This document shows, piece by piece, positions 37,312 through 45,701 of a stretch of 64,000 bases of DNA. Position 1 is the stretch's first letter. Each line of letters starts with the position of its first letter. The notes beneath the pieces were generated by a model. That model was not told the DNA's origin, did no database searches, and saw only the letters and a program-made list of their open reading frames with translations. This DNA is from CAWICD01 sp052267165. GTDB lineage: Bacteria; Vulcanimicrobiota; Vulcanimicrobiia; Vulcanimicrobiales; Vulcanimicrobiaceae. The translations under genes and the position numbers were made by a program. The DNA is taken from assembly GCA_052267165.1 (NCBI GenBank), contig JBKQHO010000013.1:248001-312000 (forward strand), given 5' to 3'.

Positions 37312-38109
37312 ATGGCCGTTGAGCTGGCGCCGCTGACGAATTTCGACATCGGCGCGGTCGCCGCGGCGCTTATCGCCTTTCTCGCTTTCCGACTGCGCTC
37401 GCTCGACGCCGGGGGCGCGCTCACCGCCTTCGCGATCGGGACGGCGACCTTCGGCGGCCTCGGCGGCGCTGGCGCCGGCGTGCTTCTCGCCTTCTTCATC
37501 ACCTCGGTCGCGCTCTCGCGCGTCGGCAAGGCCGAGAAGCGCAGACGCTTGGTCGACATCGGCAAAACGGGCGCGCGCGACGCCACGCAGGTTTTCGCCA
37601 ACGGCGGCGCGGCGGCGCTCTGCGCCCTGCTGGCCTTGCACGACCCGCGCTATGCGATCGCCTTCGCCGGAGCTTTCGCGGCGGCGACGGCCGACACGTG
37701 GGGGACCGAGATCGGGACGCTGGCGCGAGGCCGGCCCCGCTCGATCCTCTCGCTGCGTCCGATCGCGACGGGGCTCTCGGGCGGCGTCTCGTTGCCGGGA
37801 ACGCTGGCGGAGCTCGCCGGCGCGTTCTTCATCGCGCTGGTCGCCGAAGCGTTCGGATTGCATGCGATCGTAGCGATCGCAGTCGGCGGCGTGGCGGGAG
37901 CGCTGCTCGACTCGGTGCTCGGAGCCTCGCTGCAATCGCTGCGCTGGTGTCCGCAGTGCCGGCGACCGTGCGAGACCGAACCGCACGTTTGCGGAGCGAA
38001 CACGACGCCGCTGCGCGGCTTGTCGTTCGTCGGGAACGACCTGGTCAATCTCGCCTGCACGCTCGCCGGAGCCGCGGTCGCGTACTGGCTTGCGCCCGGC
38101 GTCCGCTGA
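37312..38109 (+). CDS. DUF92 (TIGR00297) membrane protein, VTE6-like
   Basis: 265 residues from the ATG at 37312, preceded by CGAGGAGAGG. It has about six hydrophobic segments and the DUF92 motifs RRRLVDIGKTGARDATQVFA and ANGGAAALC, AAATADTWGTEIGTLARGRP and GVSLPGTLAELAGAFF. A small loop with C-P-Q-C..C..C (LRWCPQCRRPCETEPHVCG) may bind a metal. The plant homologue VTE6 is a phytyl-phosphate kinase in tocopherol and phylloquinone synthesis, so a prenyl-phosphate kinase role is a reasonable guess. It converges on the glutaredoxin gene with a six-base gap. Confidence 0.85.
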   Translation: MAVELAPLTNFDIGAVAAALIAFLAFRLRSLDAGGALTAFAIGTATFGGLGGAGAGVLLAFFITSVALSRVGKAEKRRRLVDIGKTGARDATQVFANGGAAALCALLALHDPRYAIAFAGAFAAATADTWGTEIGTLARGRPRSILSLRPIATGLSGGVSLPGTLAELAGAFFIALVAEAFGLHAIVAIAVGGVAGALLDSVLGASLQSLRWCPQCRRPCETEPHVCGANTTPLRGLSFVGNDLVNLACTLAGAAVAYWLAPGVR

Positions 38110-38115
38110 GCGCCG

Positions 38116-38382
38116 TTACGCCAAGCGGCTCGCGGTCGTGCCGTATCGGTTCTCGAGATACGGTACGATATCGTCGTCGTCGTCCAGGACGACGTCGCCG
38201 TCGACGAGCACGGGGATGCTCGTTTGCCCCGAGACTTCCTTGACGATGGCCCGCTCCGAATGCGCGCGCGGCACGTTGACGTTCTTGTAGTCGAGCAAGA
38301 GGTCGGTCAGCTTTGCACGCACGCGCGCGCAGTACGGACACCACTCGGCTTGGTAGAGGACGATATCGGTGGAGCGGCCCAT
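38116..38382 (-). CDS. Glutaredoxin-like protein
   Basis: 88 residues with a thioredoxin fold. The redox motif CPYC is at residues 15-18 (YQAEWCPYCARVRAKL), the cis-Pro segment is TSIPVLVDGDVV, and an acidic D-D-D-D-D stretch and the final helix IVPYLENRYG follow. The dithiol CPYC motif is that of classical glutaredoxins, which use glutathione as reductant. It lies 70 bases downstream of, and on the same strand as, the ATP-grasp/YbdK gene run. It may therefore use a low-molecular-weight thiol made by that cluster; this is an inference. Confidence 0.85.
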   Translation of the reverse strand: MGRSTDIVLYQAEWCPYCARVRAKLTDLLLDYKNVNVPRAHSERAIVKEVSGQTSIPVLVDGDVVLDDDDDIVPYLENRYGTTASRLA

Positions 38383-38452
38383 AACGTTCCTTTCGCGGCC
38401 CGAACGCTGGCTTCAAACGCAGGCGGTCGCGCGATGGTTGCGGCCGCCTCGC

Positions 38453-39667
38453 TCATGCGGGCCACAGCCCGATCGTCGAGCCGACCCAGGTCCGGTCTTT
38501 GTTGTAGTCGACGCCGAGCATCGCGCCGCGCGAGAGCCGGCAGAGGTTGATCGCGGGGATGAGTTGCGGCTCGTCGTCGGGCCGCAAGAACATGACGCGC
38601 AGCTCGACCTTGACGGAGCCTCCGTCAACCGCCTCGATCGCCTCGGCATAAGTAAACTTCTCTTGCAGACACCAATTGCCGCGTTCTGCGGGCGGGACGT
38701 CCTCGACGTCGGCGCGCGTCGGCGTGATGTTCACGCCGCTGCCGGCAAACGAGAAGAGCGGCTTGAGCACGTAACGCTCGCCGAGGTCTTCAGGGAGCGT
38801 CGAGACGTCGGAAAGCAAGCGCGTGACCGGCACGGCGGGGTGGTCGAGGAAGGGCAGCGAGTACTTCGACCAGACCCAGAACCAGTTCGGGTGCGGTGCC
38901 CATTCGACGTCGAGCTCCTCGCGCAGGTCGAAGGGTAGCGCGACCTTCTTGTGTTCGAGCTCGTCGATGATGAGGCGGTGGTAGATACGCTCGACCGGCA
39001 GTTCGCGGTTTTCGGCATCGCGCCGGAACAGGCGCCGTCCACGCTTGATAAGCTTCGTCGGGCAGAGCGCGTCGACGTCGAACAGCTTCTTGGTCGCGCG
39101 GAAATCCGCATAGGTCTTCTGCGCTTCGGGCTCGAGGTCGAGCAAGACGACGTGGGCCGGCTCGTGCCCGCCGACGATCGTGCGCCGGGCGAGCTCGAGA
39201 TAGCCGGCCCGGTCGCGGCCGTCGAAGCCCGACGACCACGGCCGGTCGCAGCCCTCGACCGTCTGGAGCGCGTGCTCCCACGCGTCGTGCTGCATACATT
39301 CGAATGCGAACAGTGATGGAAAGCCTTGCAGCTCGACGAGTTTCGGTTCGAGCGCCCCGTCGCGCCCGCGCACGATTGCGAGGTCGACGCACAGCGTGCT
39401 CGGCAGCGCGCTCATGTTGGGCGCGTCCCAGCGCGGGGGAACGGCGGCGCGCATCGGCGCGAGCCGCTGCGGCTCCTCGAGCTGCGCGACGATCTCGCAG
39501 GCGGTGCGCTCGCAGCGCGCGATCAGCTCGGGCGGAAAGAACGCCGGCGTCTCGGCCAAGCGGAAGTCGACGGGAGCGCCGGCGCGGCGCTCGAGGTCGG
39601 CACGATAGGCCGCGTAGCGTTCGGGCGTGTATGCCGCGTTGTACGCCGCACGGAAGTTCGGATCCAC
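38453..39667 (-). CDS. ATP-grasp-like ligase of unknown substrate
   Basis: 404 residues. The C-terminal third looks like an ATP-grasp core: YVLKPLFSFAGSGVNITP (Lys plus a small-residue loop), then WCLQEKFTYAEAI (adenine-binding Glu region), VKVELRVMFL and INLCRLSRGAMLGVDYNKD. The N-terminal part (FPPELIARCERTACEIVAQL, LVELQGFPSLFAFE) resembles substrate-binding parts of carboxylate-amine ligases of this class. It is the last of four consecutive minus-strand genes with a GAT-like protein, YbdK and another ATP-grasp. It most likely joins a carboxylate to an amine using ATP. The substrate is unknown and I do not recognise a named family. Confidence 0.6.
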   Translation of the reverse strand: MDPNFRAAYNAAYTPERYAAYRADLERRAGAPVDFRLAETPAFFPPELIARCERTACEIVAQLEEPQRLAPMRAAVPPRWDAPNMSALPSTLCVDLAIVRGRDGALEPKLVELQGFPSLFAFECMQHDAWEHALQTVEGCDRPWSSGFDGRDRAGYLELARRTIVGGHEPAHVVLLDLEPEAQKTYADFRATKKLFDVDALCPTKLIKRGRRLFRRDAENRELPVERIYHRLIIDELEHKKVALPFDLREELDVEWAPHPNWFWVWSKYSLPFLDHPAVPVTRLLSDVSTLPEDLGERYVLKPLFSFAGSGVNITPTRADVEDVPPAERGNWCLQEKFTYAEAIEAVDGGSVKVELRVMFLRPDDEPQLIPAINLCRLSRGAMLGVDYNKDRTWVGSTIGLWPA

Positions 39668-39685
39668 GCCGCTCGTGTGCCGGCA

Positions 39686-40696
39686 CTAGGCGGCCGCGAC
39701 GATGTCTTCGAGGCGGTGCCGCACGAGATCGTCGAAGGTCACGCGCGCCGTTCGCAGGCGCGCGGGCGCGCTCTCGTCGCGCAATACGGGCAGCATCGCT
39801 TTACGCGCTTCGTAGACGTCGGGCGTCAGCGCACCGCGCGCGTGCAAGCGCTCGAGGATCTCGGAGACGCTTTCGGCCGTGCCGATCTCGGGATGACTGT
39901 TGGCCGCGAAGATGCGGGGCGCGATACCGTCGCGCTCCCGCGCGATCTCGAGCATGGTGAGCACGCGGTCGCCGTGCGAATGCGCCTTCGACTCGTATGC
40001 GATCGGGACGATGCCCTCGGGGAAGCGCTCGCGCGTCGGCACGAGGTCGTAGTAGCGAGCGTCGAGGACCGTCACGACCTCGCTCTCGAGCTCCGCGGCG
40101 AGCCGGCCGAACCAGGGGTGCGCGAGCGCTTCGCTGGTCAGGACGTTGGTGCCGATCCCGCTGAGAAAGCCGCCCTTCTCGGGCCCGCGCAACATCGGTT
40201 CGGCGACGCCGAGCCAGCGGCAGATCAGCCCGAAGGTGTGGCAGACGCCGAAGAGCGAGGCGTCCTCGTCCGCGGCGACGTCCTCGAAGAGCCGCCACAG
40301 CGGCGCCTCCCACGAAGGGTCTTCGCGGATCTCGATGATGCCGTCGTCGTGGGTGTTGTGGCGCGGGTCGTGGTGGCCCGGACCGCCCGTTCCAAGATAG
40401 AGCCGGTGACGGCCCTCGGAGTGATCGGGCAGCATCAGCCGGTCGCGCACCGCGTACGAAAAGAGCCGGACGCGCAGGTCGTGGCGTTCGAGCTCGGGAC
40501 CCAGGCCCAGGGCGACGTCGCGAACCGAGGCGACGATCGCGTCGTGACCGACGTTGGGAAACCCGTGGTGCATGTCGAGCAGAGCCACCTCAACCGCCTG
40601 CGGGTCCCGCGGCGGGATATCGCTCGGCCGCTCGACCCGGACGACCTCGAAGCGTTCTGCGAATGATTCCTTCTCCGAATCGGACGGGTCAGCCAA
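39686..40696 (-). CDS. Class I glutamine amidotransferase-like protein
   Basis: 336 residues. Near the N-terminus is VEVALLDMHHGFPN. The nucleophile elbow is SLFGVCHTFGLICRWLG (Gly-x-Cys-x-x-Phe-Gly) and the His-x-Glu partner is FAANSHPEIGTAES, so a Cys-His-Glu triad of class I GATases is visible. It could hydrolyse glutamine to supply ammonia, or cleave a gamma-glutamyl bond. It overlaps the ybdK-like gene by eight bases, which supports coupled expression. The region between Cys and His (SEVVTVLDARYYDLVPTRER) is unlike GuaA/CarA, so it is a distinct subgroup. Confidence 0.7.
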   Translation of the reverse strand: MADPSDSEKESFAERFEVVRVERPSDIPPRDPQAVEVALLDMHHGFPNVGHDAIVASVRDVALGLGPELERHDLRVRLFSYAVRDRLMLPDHSEGRHRLYLGTGGPGHHDPRHNTHDDGIIEIREDPSWEAPLWRLFEDVAADEDASLFGVCHTFGLICRWLGVAEPMLRGPEKGGFLSGIGTNVLTSEALAHPWFGRLAAELESEVVTVLDARYYDLVPTRERFPEGIVPIAYESKAHSHGDRVLTMLEIARERDGIAPRIFAANSHPEIGTAESVSEILERLHARGALTPDVYEARKAMLPVLRDESAPARLRTARVTFDDLVRHRLEDIVAAA

Positions 40697-41804
40697 CCGG
40701 TACCCCAGCCTCCGTTTCCTCGATGATGTATTCGACGACCGCCTCGAGGCTCTTGGTCTCCTCGTAGACCCGCAACTGCCGGTCGGCCCCCGGGCGGCGG
40801 CGGAAGATCTCGTGGACGTACAAGATCTCGTCTTTGCTGCCGAGCTCCGAGACCACGTCGTCGACGAACTCGAGCAGCTCGTACATCAGGTGCTCGATCG
40901 GCACCTCGATCTTCTTCCCCAAATCGATCAGCTTGCCGTCGATCCCGTAGCGGGAGGCACGCCATTTGTTCTCGTTGATGAGCGAGCGGCGGTAGAGACG
41001 CCAGCCCTGGTTCGCGTCGTACAGCTTCCAGAGCTTGTAGGTGACCGCTTGGAAGAACGCCGCCAAACAGATCGTCTCCTCGATCCGCATCTGCACGTCG
41101 CAGATGCGGAATTCGAGCGTCGGGAAGAACGGGTGCACGCGCACGTCCCACCAGATCTTCTTGCCGTCGGTGATGCAGCCGGTCCGGATCAGCGTCTGGA
41201 GGAAATCCTGATACTCGCTCCACGAGCCGAAGAAATCGGGCAGGCCGGTGCGCGGGAAGCGTTCGAAAATCTTGGCGCGAAAGCTCTTCCAGCCGGTGTT
41301 GTGGCCGCCCCAAAACGGCGAGTTGACCGAGAGCGCAAAGATGTGCGGCAAGAAGTAGCGCACGCCGTTCATGATCGCGATGCGCGCCTCGTCGTCCTCG
41401 ATGCCGACGTGCACGTGCAGGCCGAAGACCAAGTTGGCCCGGGCGATCATCTGCAGGTCTTCGATCAAGCGCTGATAGTGGTCGTTGCCCTGCGTGATCG
41501 CGACCTTGCTCCAGTGCGTGAAGGGGTGCGTTCCGGCCGAGGCGATGCGCATTCCGTGGCGGCGCGTCAAACCGATAACCTCGTGCCGCAGGCGCGCGAT
41601 CTCGCGGTGCGCTTCCTGGATGTTCGCGCAGACCGGCGTGCCGATCTCGATCACCGGAGCGTGCATCTCGCGCTTGATCTGATCCTGCAGGCGCTCGTGG
41701 CCCTGGGCGAAGAGCCCCTCGACCGGTGTTTTCAGCTCGAACGTGACCGGATCGACGACCTGAAACTCTTCCTCGATGCCGATCGTGAACGACGGACGGC
41801 TCAT
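40689..41804 (-). CDS. YbdK-type carboxylate-amine ligase (GCS2 family)
   Basis: 371 residues. The start MSRPSFTIGIEEEFQVVDP contains the ATP/metal-binding EEE motif. VIEIGTPVCANIQEA, RIASAGTHPFTHW, LVFGLHVHVGIED, ALSVNSPFWGG and TLEFRICDVQMRIEE follow the GCS2 family order. Family knowledge: E. coli YbdK has weak glutamate-cysteine ligase activity in vitro and plant-type GCS enzymes share the fold. It overlaps the ATP-grasp gene upstream by four bases and the GAT-like gene downstream by eight, so it sits at the core of a tight operon. Its likely job is to form a gamma-glutamyl (or similar) amide. Confidence 0.9.
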   Translation of the reverse strand: MSRPSFTIGIEEEFQVVDPVTFELKTPVEGLFAQGHERLQDQIKREMHAPVIEIGTPVCANIQEAHREIARLRHEVIGLTRRHGMRIASAGTHPFTHWSKVAITQGNDHYQRLIEDLQMIARANLVFGLHVHVGIEDDEARIAIMNGVRYFLPHIFALSVNSPFWGGHNTGWKSFRAKIFERFPRTGLPDFFGSWSEYQDFLQTLIRTGCITDGKKIWWDVRVHPFFPTLEFRICDVQMRIEETICLAAFFQAVTYKLWKLYDANQGWRLYRRSLINENKWRASRYGIDGKLIDLGKKIEVPIEHLMYELLEFVDDVVSELGSKDEILYVHEIFRRRPGADRQLRVYEETKSLEAVVEYIIEETEAGVPVG

Positions 41805-42766
41805 GACGCGCCCGCCGGCTCGAGCGCGGCGCGCATCGCCGCAGGCCACGAGCCCGTCAGCTCGAGCGGCAGCGGACGGCGCGCCCGCTCGACGAGCATC
41901 TCGGCCATGGTCTCCACGATCCACTCGAAGCTCTCGTCGCCGACCGACGAGCGCTCGGCGTCGGGCGCCGGATTGGTGAAGTCGATCGCGTAGGGAACGC
42001 CGTCGCGAATCGCGAGCTCGACGGTGTTCATGTCGTAGCCCAGCGCCGCCGAGAGCGCCAGCGCGTCGCGCTCGACGCGGCCCAGCAGCTCCGGCTCGAG
42101 CGGCGGCGCGTGCCGCACGTACCGCTCGTGAAACGGCGCCGCGGGGTTGTAGCGCATCACGCGGACGTGCTTGCGGCCGATCGTGAAGCAGCGGTAATAC
42201 TGCGTGAAGTGGATCGTCTCTTCGGCCATCATCACCAAATCGCGCGAGCGGTCGTAGGCGTCGAAGAACTCGTCGCGGTCGTGCACCTTGTACACGTCTT
42301 TCCAGCCGCCGCCGTAGGCCGGCTTGAGAAAGATCGGAAACTCGAGATAGTCGAAGACCGCTTCCCAGTCGACGAAGCGCAAGTTGCGGTACGACGTCGG
42401 CTCGGTGTTGGGCGGACGCTGCTTGTGCGGCAAGAGCACCGTGCGCGGCGTCGCGACGCGGACGGCGCTTGCGACGATGTTGCCGAAATACTTGTCGTCG
42501 GCCGACCACCAAAAGGGGTTGTTGACGACCTGCACGCCTTGCGCCGCCGCGACCTTGAGAAACGTGCGGTAGAACGGAACCTCGTGGCTGATGCGGTCGA
42601 CGATCACCGCATAGTCGAAGCGCTCGGTATCGCGCAGCGCCTCGATCTCGACGGGGAGCGCGACGATCTTCCCGCGGCCGCGCTTCTCGACGGCGCGGAT
42701 GAGTGCCCACGGGAAGGTGTCCTCCATCCCGAACAACAGCCCGACACGTTTGACCGAAGCCGGCAC
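41801..42766 (-). CDS. ATP-grasp ligase (RimK/Ddl-like)
   Basis: 321 residues from the GTG at 42766, chosen because ACGAGG lies six bases upstream. MPASVKRVGLLFGMEDTFPW starts a Rossmann-like preATP-grasp domain. The ATP-grasp core shows FPIFLKPAYGGGWKDVYKV (Lys and Gly-rich loop), VMMAEETIHFTQYYRCFTIG (adenine pocket) and the metal-binding end YDMNTVELAIRDGVPYAIDFTNPAP. It is the first gene of the minus-strand ligase operon and divergent from the esterases. It presumably extends the product of the YbdK-like enzyme, as glutathione synthetase extends gamma-glutamylcysteine. That parallel is inference. Confidence 0.8.
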   Translation of the reverse strand: MPASVKRVGLLFGMEDTFPWALIRAVEKRGRGKIVALPVEIEALRDTERFDYAVIVDRISHEVPFYRTFLKVAAAQGVQVVNNPFWWSADDKYFGNIVASAVRVATPRTVLLPHKQRPPNTEPTSYRNLRFVDWEAVFDYLEFPIFLKPAYGGGWKDVYKVHDRDEFFDAYDRSRDLVMMAEETIHFTQYYRCFTIGRKHVRVMRYNPAAPFHERYVRHAPPLEPELLGRVERDALALSAALGYDMNTVELAIRDGVPYAIDFTNPAPDAERSSVGDESFEWIVETMAEMLVERARRPLPLELTGSWPAAMRAALEPAGAS

Positions 42767-42828
42767 CGCGCACCTCGTACGAAAGCGAACGTGAACGACC
42801 AAGCTTCGAGGGAACCGCCTAGGGCCCT
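42767..42828. promoter_or_regulatory. Compact divergent promoter region of the ligase/esterase cluster
   Basis: Only 62 bases separate the GTG of the minus-strand ATP-grasp and the ATG of the plus-strand esterase. Both promoters must lie here or inside the coding regions, so the two arms are likely co-regulated. A short palindromic stretch, CCTAGGGCCCTATG, ends at the esterase start. Confidence 0.45.
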
Positions 42829-43551
42829 ATGCAACCAGTCCGGATGCAACGCAGCTATGAGAAGTGGTCGAGTCCCAACCTGGACCGGACGATGGAGTTC
42901 CTGTGGTACGGCCACAGCGGCTATCCGGTCGTGATGTTCCCAACGTCGAAAGGGCGCTTTTTCCAGTACGAGGACACGGGGCTGGTTGCGAGCCTCACCG
43001 AGAAGGTCGAAGCCGGCCAACTGCAAGTGGTCTGCGTCGACTCGTACGACGCCGAGAGCTGGTACGACGAATTCATCGAGCCGGCGGAGCGCGGCCGGCG
43101 CCACGAACTCTACGACCGCTACCTCGTCGACGAGCTTTTTCCGTACGTGCGCAACCGCGCGCAGCGCGCTCACGCGGGCGTTTTCGGGTGCAGCTTCGGA
43201 GCCTATCACGCCGCGAACTTCGCGGGCCGTCATCCCGACCTGGTGAGCAAGGCGGTTTGCTTCTCGGGCGTGTACGACGTGCGCCGCTTCCTCGACGGCT
43301 ATTGGGACGAGACCGCCTATTATAATTCGCCGGCCGAATACATCGCGAACATGGACGAAAGCTGGGTCGCGCGGCTGTGCAACATCGACTGGGTCATCGC
43401 GACCGGTGAGCACGATTCGCTGGTCTGGGACAACCGGCGTTTCGACGCGGTGCTGACCGAAAAGGGCATTCCGCACCACACCGAGATTTGGCCCGGTGTC
43501 TTCGGTCACGACTGGCCATTTTGGATCGAAGCTCTGCCGCGCCTCATCTGA
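42829..43551 (+). CDS. Esterase family protein (alpha/beta hydrolase, esterase D-like), copy 1
   Basis: 240 residues. The nucleophile elbow is GVFGCSFGAYHAANFAGR (Gly-x-Ser-x-Gly). The acid is in TGEHDSLVWDNRRF and the His in FGHDWPFW, giving a complete triad. EFLWYGHSGYPVVMFPTSKG contributes the oxyanion region. The esterase D family includes S-formylglutathione hydrolases and polysaccharide esterases. No signal peptide is seen, so it is cytoplasmic. It is a tandem duplicate of the next gene, differing at scattered positions over the entire length. An internal ATG at 42844 (MQRSYEKW) aligns with the start of copy 2 and may be the true start. Confidence 0.85.
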   Translation: MQPVRMQRSYEKWSSPNLDRTMEFLWYGHSGYPVVMFPTSKGRFFQYEDTGLVASLTEKVEAGQLQVVCVDSYDAESWYDEFIEPAERGRRHELYDRYLVDELFPYVRNRAQRAHAGVFGCSFGAYHAANFAGRHPDLVSKAVCFSGVYDVRRFLDGYWDETAYYNSPAEYIANMDESWVARLCNIDWVIATGEHDSLVWDNRRFDAVLTEKGIPHHTEIWPGVFGHDWPFWIEALPRLI

Positions 43552-43613
43552 CCGACGCGCCGAAGCCGGCGGCCCGCGGGAACCGGCTCGGATACCATGC
43601 AACTAAGCGGGCC

Positions 43614-44321
43614 ATGCAGCGCAGCTACGAGAAGTGGACAAGCCCGTCACTCGGACGGCCGATGGAATTCCTCTGGTACGGCTGGTCCGGCTACCCCGTC
43701 GTCATGTTCCCGACCTCGATGGGCCGGTTCTTCCAGTACGAGGACACGGGCCTGGTGCGCGGGCTGGCCGGGAAAGTCGAGGCCGGGCAGCTCCAGCTGG
43801 TCTGCGTCGACTCCTACGACGCCGAGAGCTGGTACGACGAGTTCGTGCCACCCGACGAGCGGGGGAAACGGCACGAGCGCTACGACCGCTACCTGACCGA
43901 CGAGCTCTTCCCGTACGTGCGCGCCCGAGCCCGGCGGCACGACGCGGGCGTCTTCGGCTGCAGCTTCGGCGCTTATCATGCGGCCAACGTGGCGGGCCGC
44001 CACCCCGAGATGGTCACGAAGGTCGTGTGCCTATCGGGTGTATTCGACGTCCATCGCTTTCTCGACGGCTACTGGGATCTGACCGCGTATTACAACTCGC
44101 CTGCCGCCTACATCGCGAACATGGACGAGGCCTGGGTCTCGCGCCTGCGCAAGATCGATTGGATCCTCGCCACCGGCGAACACGACTCGCTCGTCGAGGA
44201 CAACCGCCGCTTCGACGCCGTGCTCTCACAGCGGGGCATTCCGCACTACACCGAGATCTGGCACGGTGTCTACGGCCACGACTGGCCGGATTGGACCGCG
44301 GCCGCGGCCCGGCTGTTGTAG
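43614..44321 (+). CDS. Esterase family protein (alpha/beta hydrolase, esterase D-like), copy 2
   Basis: 235 residues starting MQRSYEKWTSPSLGRPMEFL, which aligns directly with copy 1. The triad is kept: GVFGCSFGAYHAANVAGR, TGEHDSLVEDNRRF and YGHDWPDW. Differences from copy 1 cluster in the surface stretches (for example VPPDERGKRHERYDRY against IEPAERGRRHELYDRY). Two copies 62 bases apart suggest either dosage or a split in substrate range. Expression is probably from the shared divergent promoter region. No signal peptide is seen. Confidence 0.85.
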   Translation: MQRSYEKWTSPSLGRPMEFLWYGWSGYPVVMFPTSMGRFFQYEDTGLVRGLAGKVEAGQLQLVCVDSYDAESWYDEFVPPDERGKRHERYDRYLTDELFPYVRARARRHDAGVFGCSFGAYHAANVAGRHPEMVTKVVCLSGVFDVHRFLDGYWDLTAYYNSPAAYIANMDEAWVSRLRKIDWILATGEHDSLVEDNRRFDAVLSQRGIPHYTEIWHGVYGHDWPDWTAAAARLL

Positions 44322-44349
44322 TGCGCCGCCCCGCCGAGGACTTGACCGC

Positions 44350-45240
44350 GTGACGGCGCCGGCAGCGCAGCTGTCGTTCGCGGAGCGCGCGTTCGGCCTT
44401 CCGCCGGGGAGCTTCCGGTTTGAGAGCAGGTTCGCCGACGTCGCGGGCGCGCGGATGCACTACGTCGACGAAGGGAGCGGACCGATTTTACTCATGCTCC
44501 ACGGCAATCCGACGTGGAGTTTCGCGTTCCGCCACCTGATCGTTCTCTTGCGAGAGCGCTTTCGCTGCATCGCGCCCGACCTTCCGGGATTTGGGCTTTC
44601 ACTCGCGCCGGAGGGATACGGATACCACCCTGAAGAGCATGCGCGCGTGATCGCCGCGTTCGTAGACCACTTGGCATTAGGCGCGTTCACGCCGGTCGTG
44701 CAGGATTGGGGCGGGCCCATCGGGCTGCACCTCGCGGGCCGCGACCCCGCTCGAATCGAGCGCCTCGTGATCGGGAACACGTGGTGTTGGCCCGTCAACG
44801 GCGACCTGCACTTCGAGTGGTTCTCGCGCTTGATGGGCGGTTCGATCGGCAGGTATTTCATTCGCCGCAACAACGCGTTCGTCAACGTCTTCGTGCCGGC
44901 CGGCATCAAGCGCCGGCCGCTCGCGACCGAGATCATGGAAGCGTACCGGCGACCGCTATCGACCCCTCAGCGTCGTATGCCGAGCTGGATATTTCCCCGC
45001 AGCATCCTGCGCTCGCGCGCTTTTTTGACGGAGTGCGAAGCCTCGCTTGGCGCGCTGCGCGACACACCGGCGCTGATCGTGTGGGGCGACGCCGACATCG
45101 CCTTTCGCGCGAAGGAACGCGAACGGTTCGAAGCGTCGTTGCCGCGACACCGTACGGTCGTGCTGCGCGGTGCCGGTCACTATGTCTGGGAAGACGCGCC
45201 GAACGAGATCGCTACCGCCCTGCGCGAGTGGTGGCGTTGA
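44350..45240 (+). CDS. Haloalkane dehalogenase-like alpha/beta hydrolase
   Basis: 296 residues from the GTG at 44350, 28 bases after esterase copy 2. Motifs follow haloalkane dehalogenases of the DhlA type: MLHGNPTWSFAFRHL (oxyanion/halide Asn), VVQDWGGPIGLHLAGR (nucleophile Asp followed by the halide-binding Trp), VWGDADIAFRAKER (acid) and GAGHYVWEDAPNEI (catalytic His). The nucleophile is Asp, not Ser, so it should form an alkyl-enzyme ester and release halide or act on a related electrophile. The native substrate is unknown; many family members in soil bacteria have none assigned. Epoxide hydrolase activity is the main alternative. Confidence 0.82.
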   Translation: MTAPAAQLSFAERAFGLPPGSFRFESRFADVAGARMHYVDEGSGPILLMLHGNPTWSFAFRHLIVLLRERFRCIAPDLPGFGLSLAPEGYGYHPEEHARVIAAFVDHLALGAFTPVVQDWGGPIGLHLAGRDPARIERLVIGNTWCWPVNGDLHFEWFSRLMGGSIGRYFIRRNNAFVNVFVPAGIKRRPLATEIMEAYRRPLSTPQRRMPSWIFPRSILRSRAFLTECEASLGALRDTPALIVWGDADIAFRAKERERFEASLPRHRTVVLRGAGHYVWEDAPNEIATALREWWR

Positions 45241-45403
45241 AACTGAATCGGAATAGCTGGCCCATCGCGAGGAAAGAGTCGGATTCGCCATCCGTTGCAG
45301 TAGTAGGTCCAGCATACTGAGCAAAAGTGGAAAGGCGGTCAATCGGGCAGACCAAGCCCGTTGAGTTTTTGCCTACAGAGAAGGATCCAATCAACCAGCT
45401 TCA

Positions 45404-45480
45404 GGTTGATCTTCGGTCCGCGGTCGATCTTTCTGCTCGCGTTCGGATGCGTCGCAGCCGGGAGCCGCTCTTCCTGAGGC
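45404..45480 (-). pseudogene. Relic of the 3' end of a relaxase-helicase gene
   Basis: On the minus strand two adjacent frames read ...SEREQK and then RKIDRGPKI. Together these match the C-terminal end of the 58.6-61.0 kb relaxase (FEREQKIDRGPRI). At the DNA level 45414-45446 is nearly identical to 58684-58715, with one extra T in the relic that breaks the frame. It indicates a second, deleted copy of the same mobilisation module. The rest of the 45241-45701 gap holds no gene I can support. Confidence 0.65.
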
Positions 45481-45701
45481 AGCGACGAAAAGCATCCCGA
45501 TTCTTCGAGAAGATCGTGAGGCTGCGCAGAACGGCGCTCGACTACGTCGCAGAAGCCACGAGTCGGCGCCCAGCTCCTCGAGGTGGTTCGCATGGGCGAG
45601 TCCAGTTTGCGGAGCGCCTGGGAAAGAGAGTCAGCTCACAATGCGCCCAGCGAAGCGAGTGTGCGGCCCTCGATTTTTCAGCGCCGCCGATAACAAGGGA
45701 C

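Noticed and set aside
39326..41993. Long plus-strand frames opposite the GAT, ATP-grasp and YbdK genes
   Set aside because: Val/Asp/Arg-rich shadow sequences; the minus-strand frames carry catalytic motifs and overlap like an operon.
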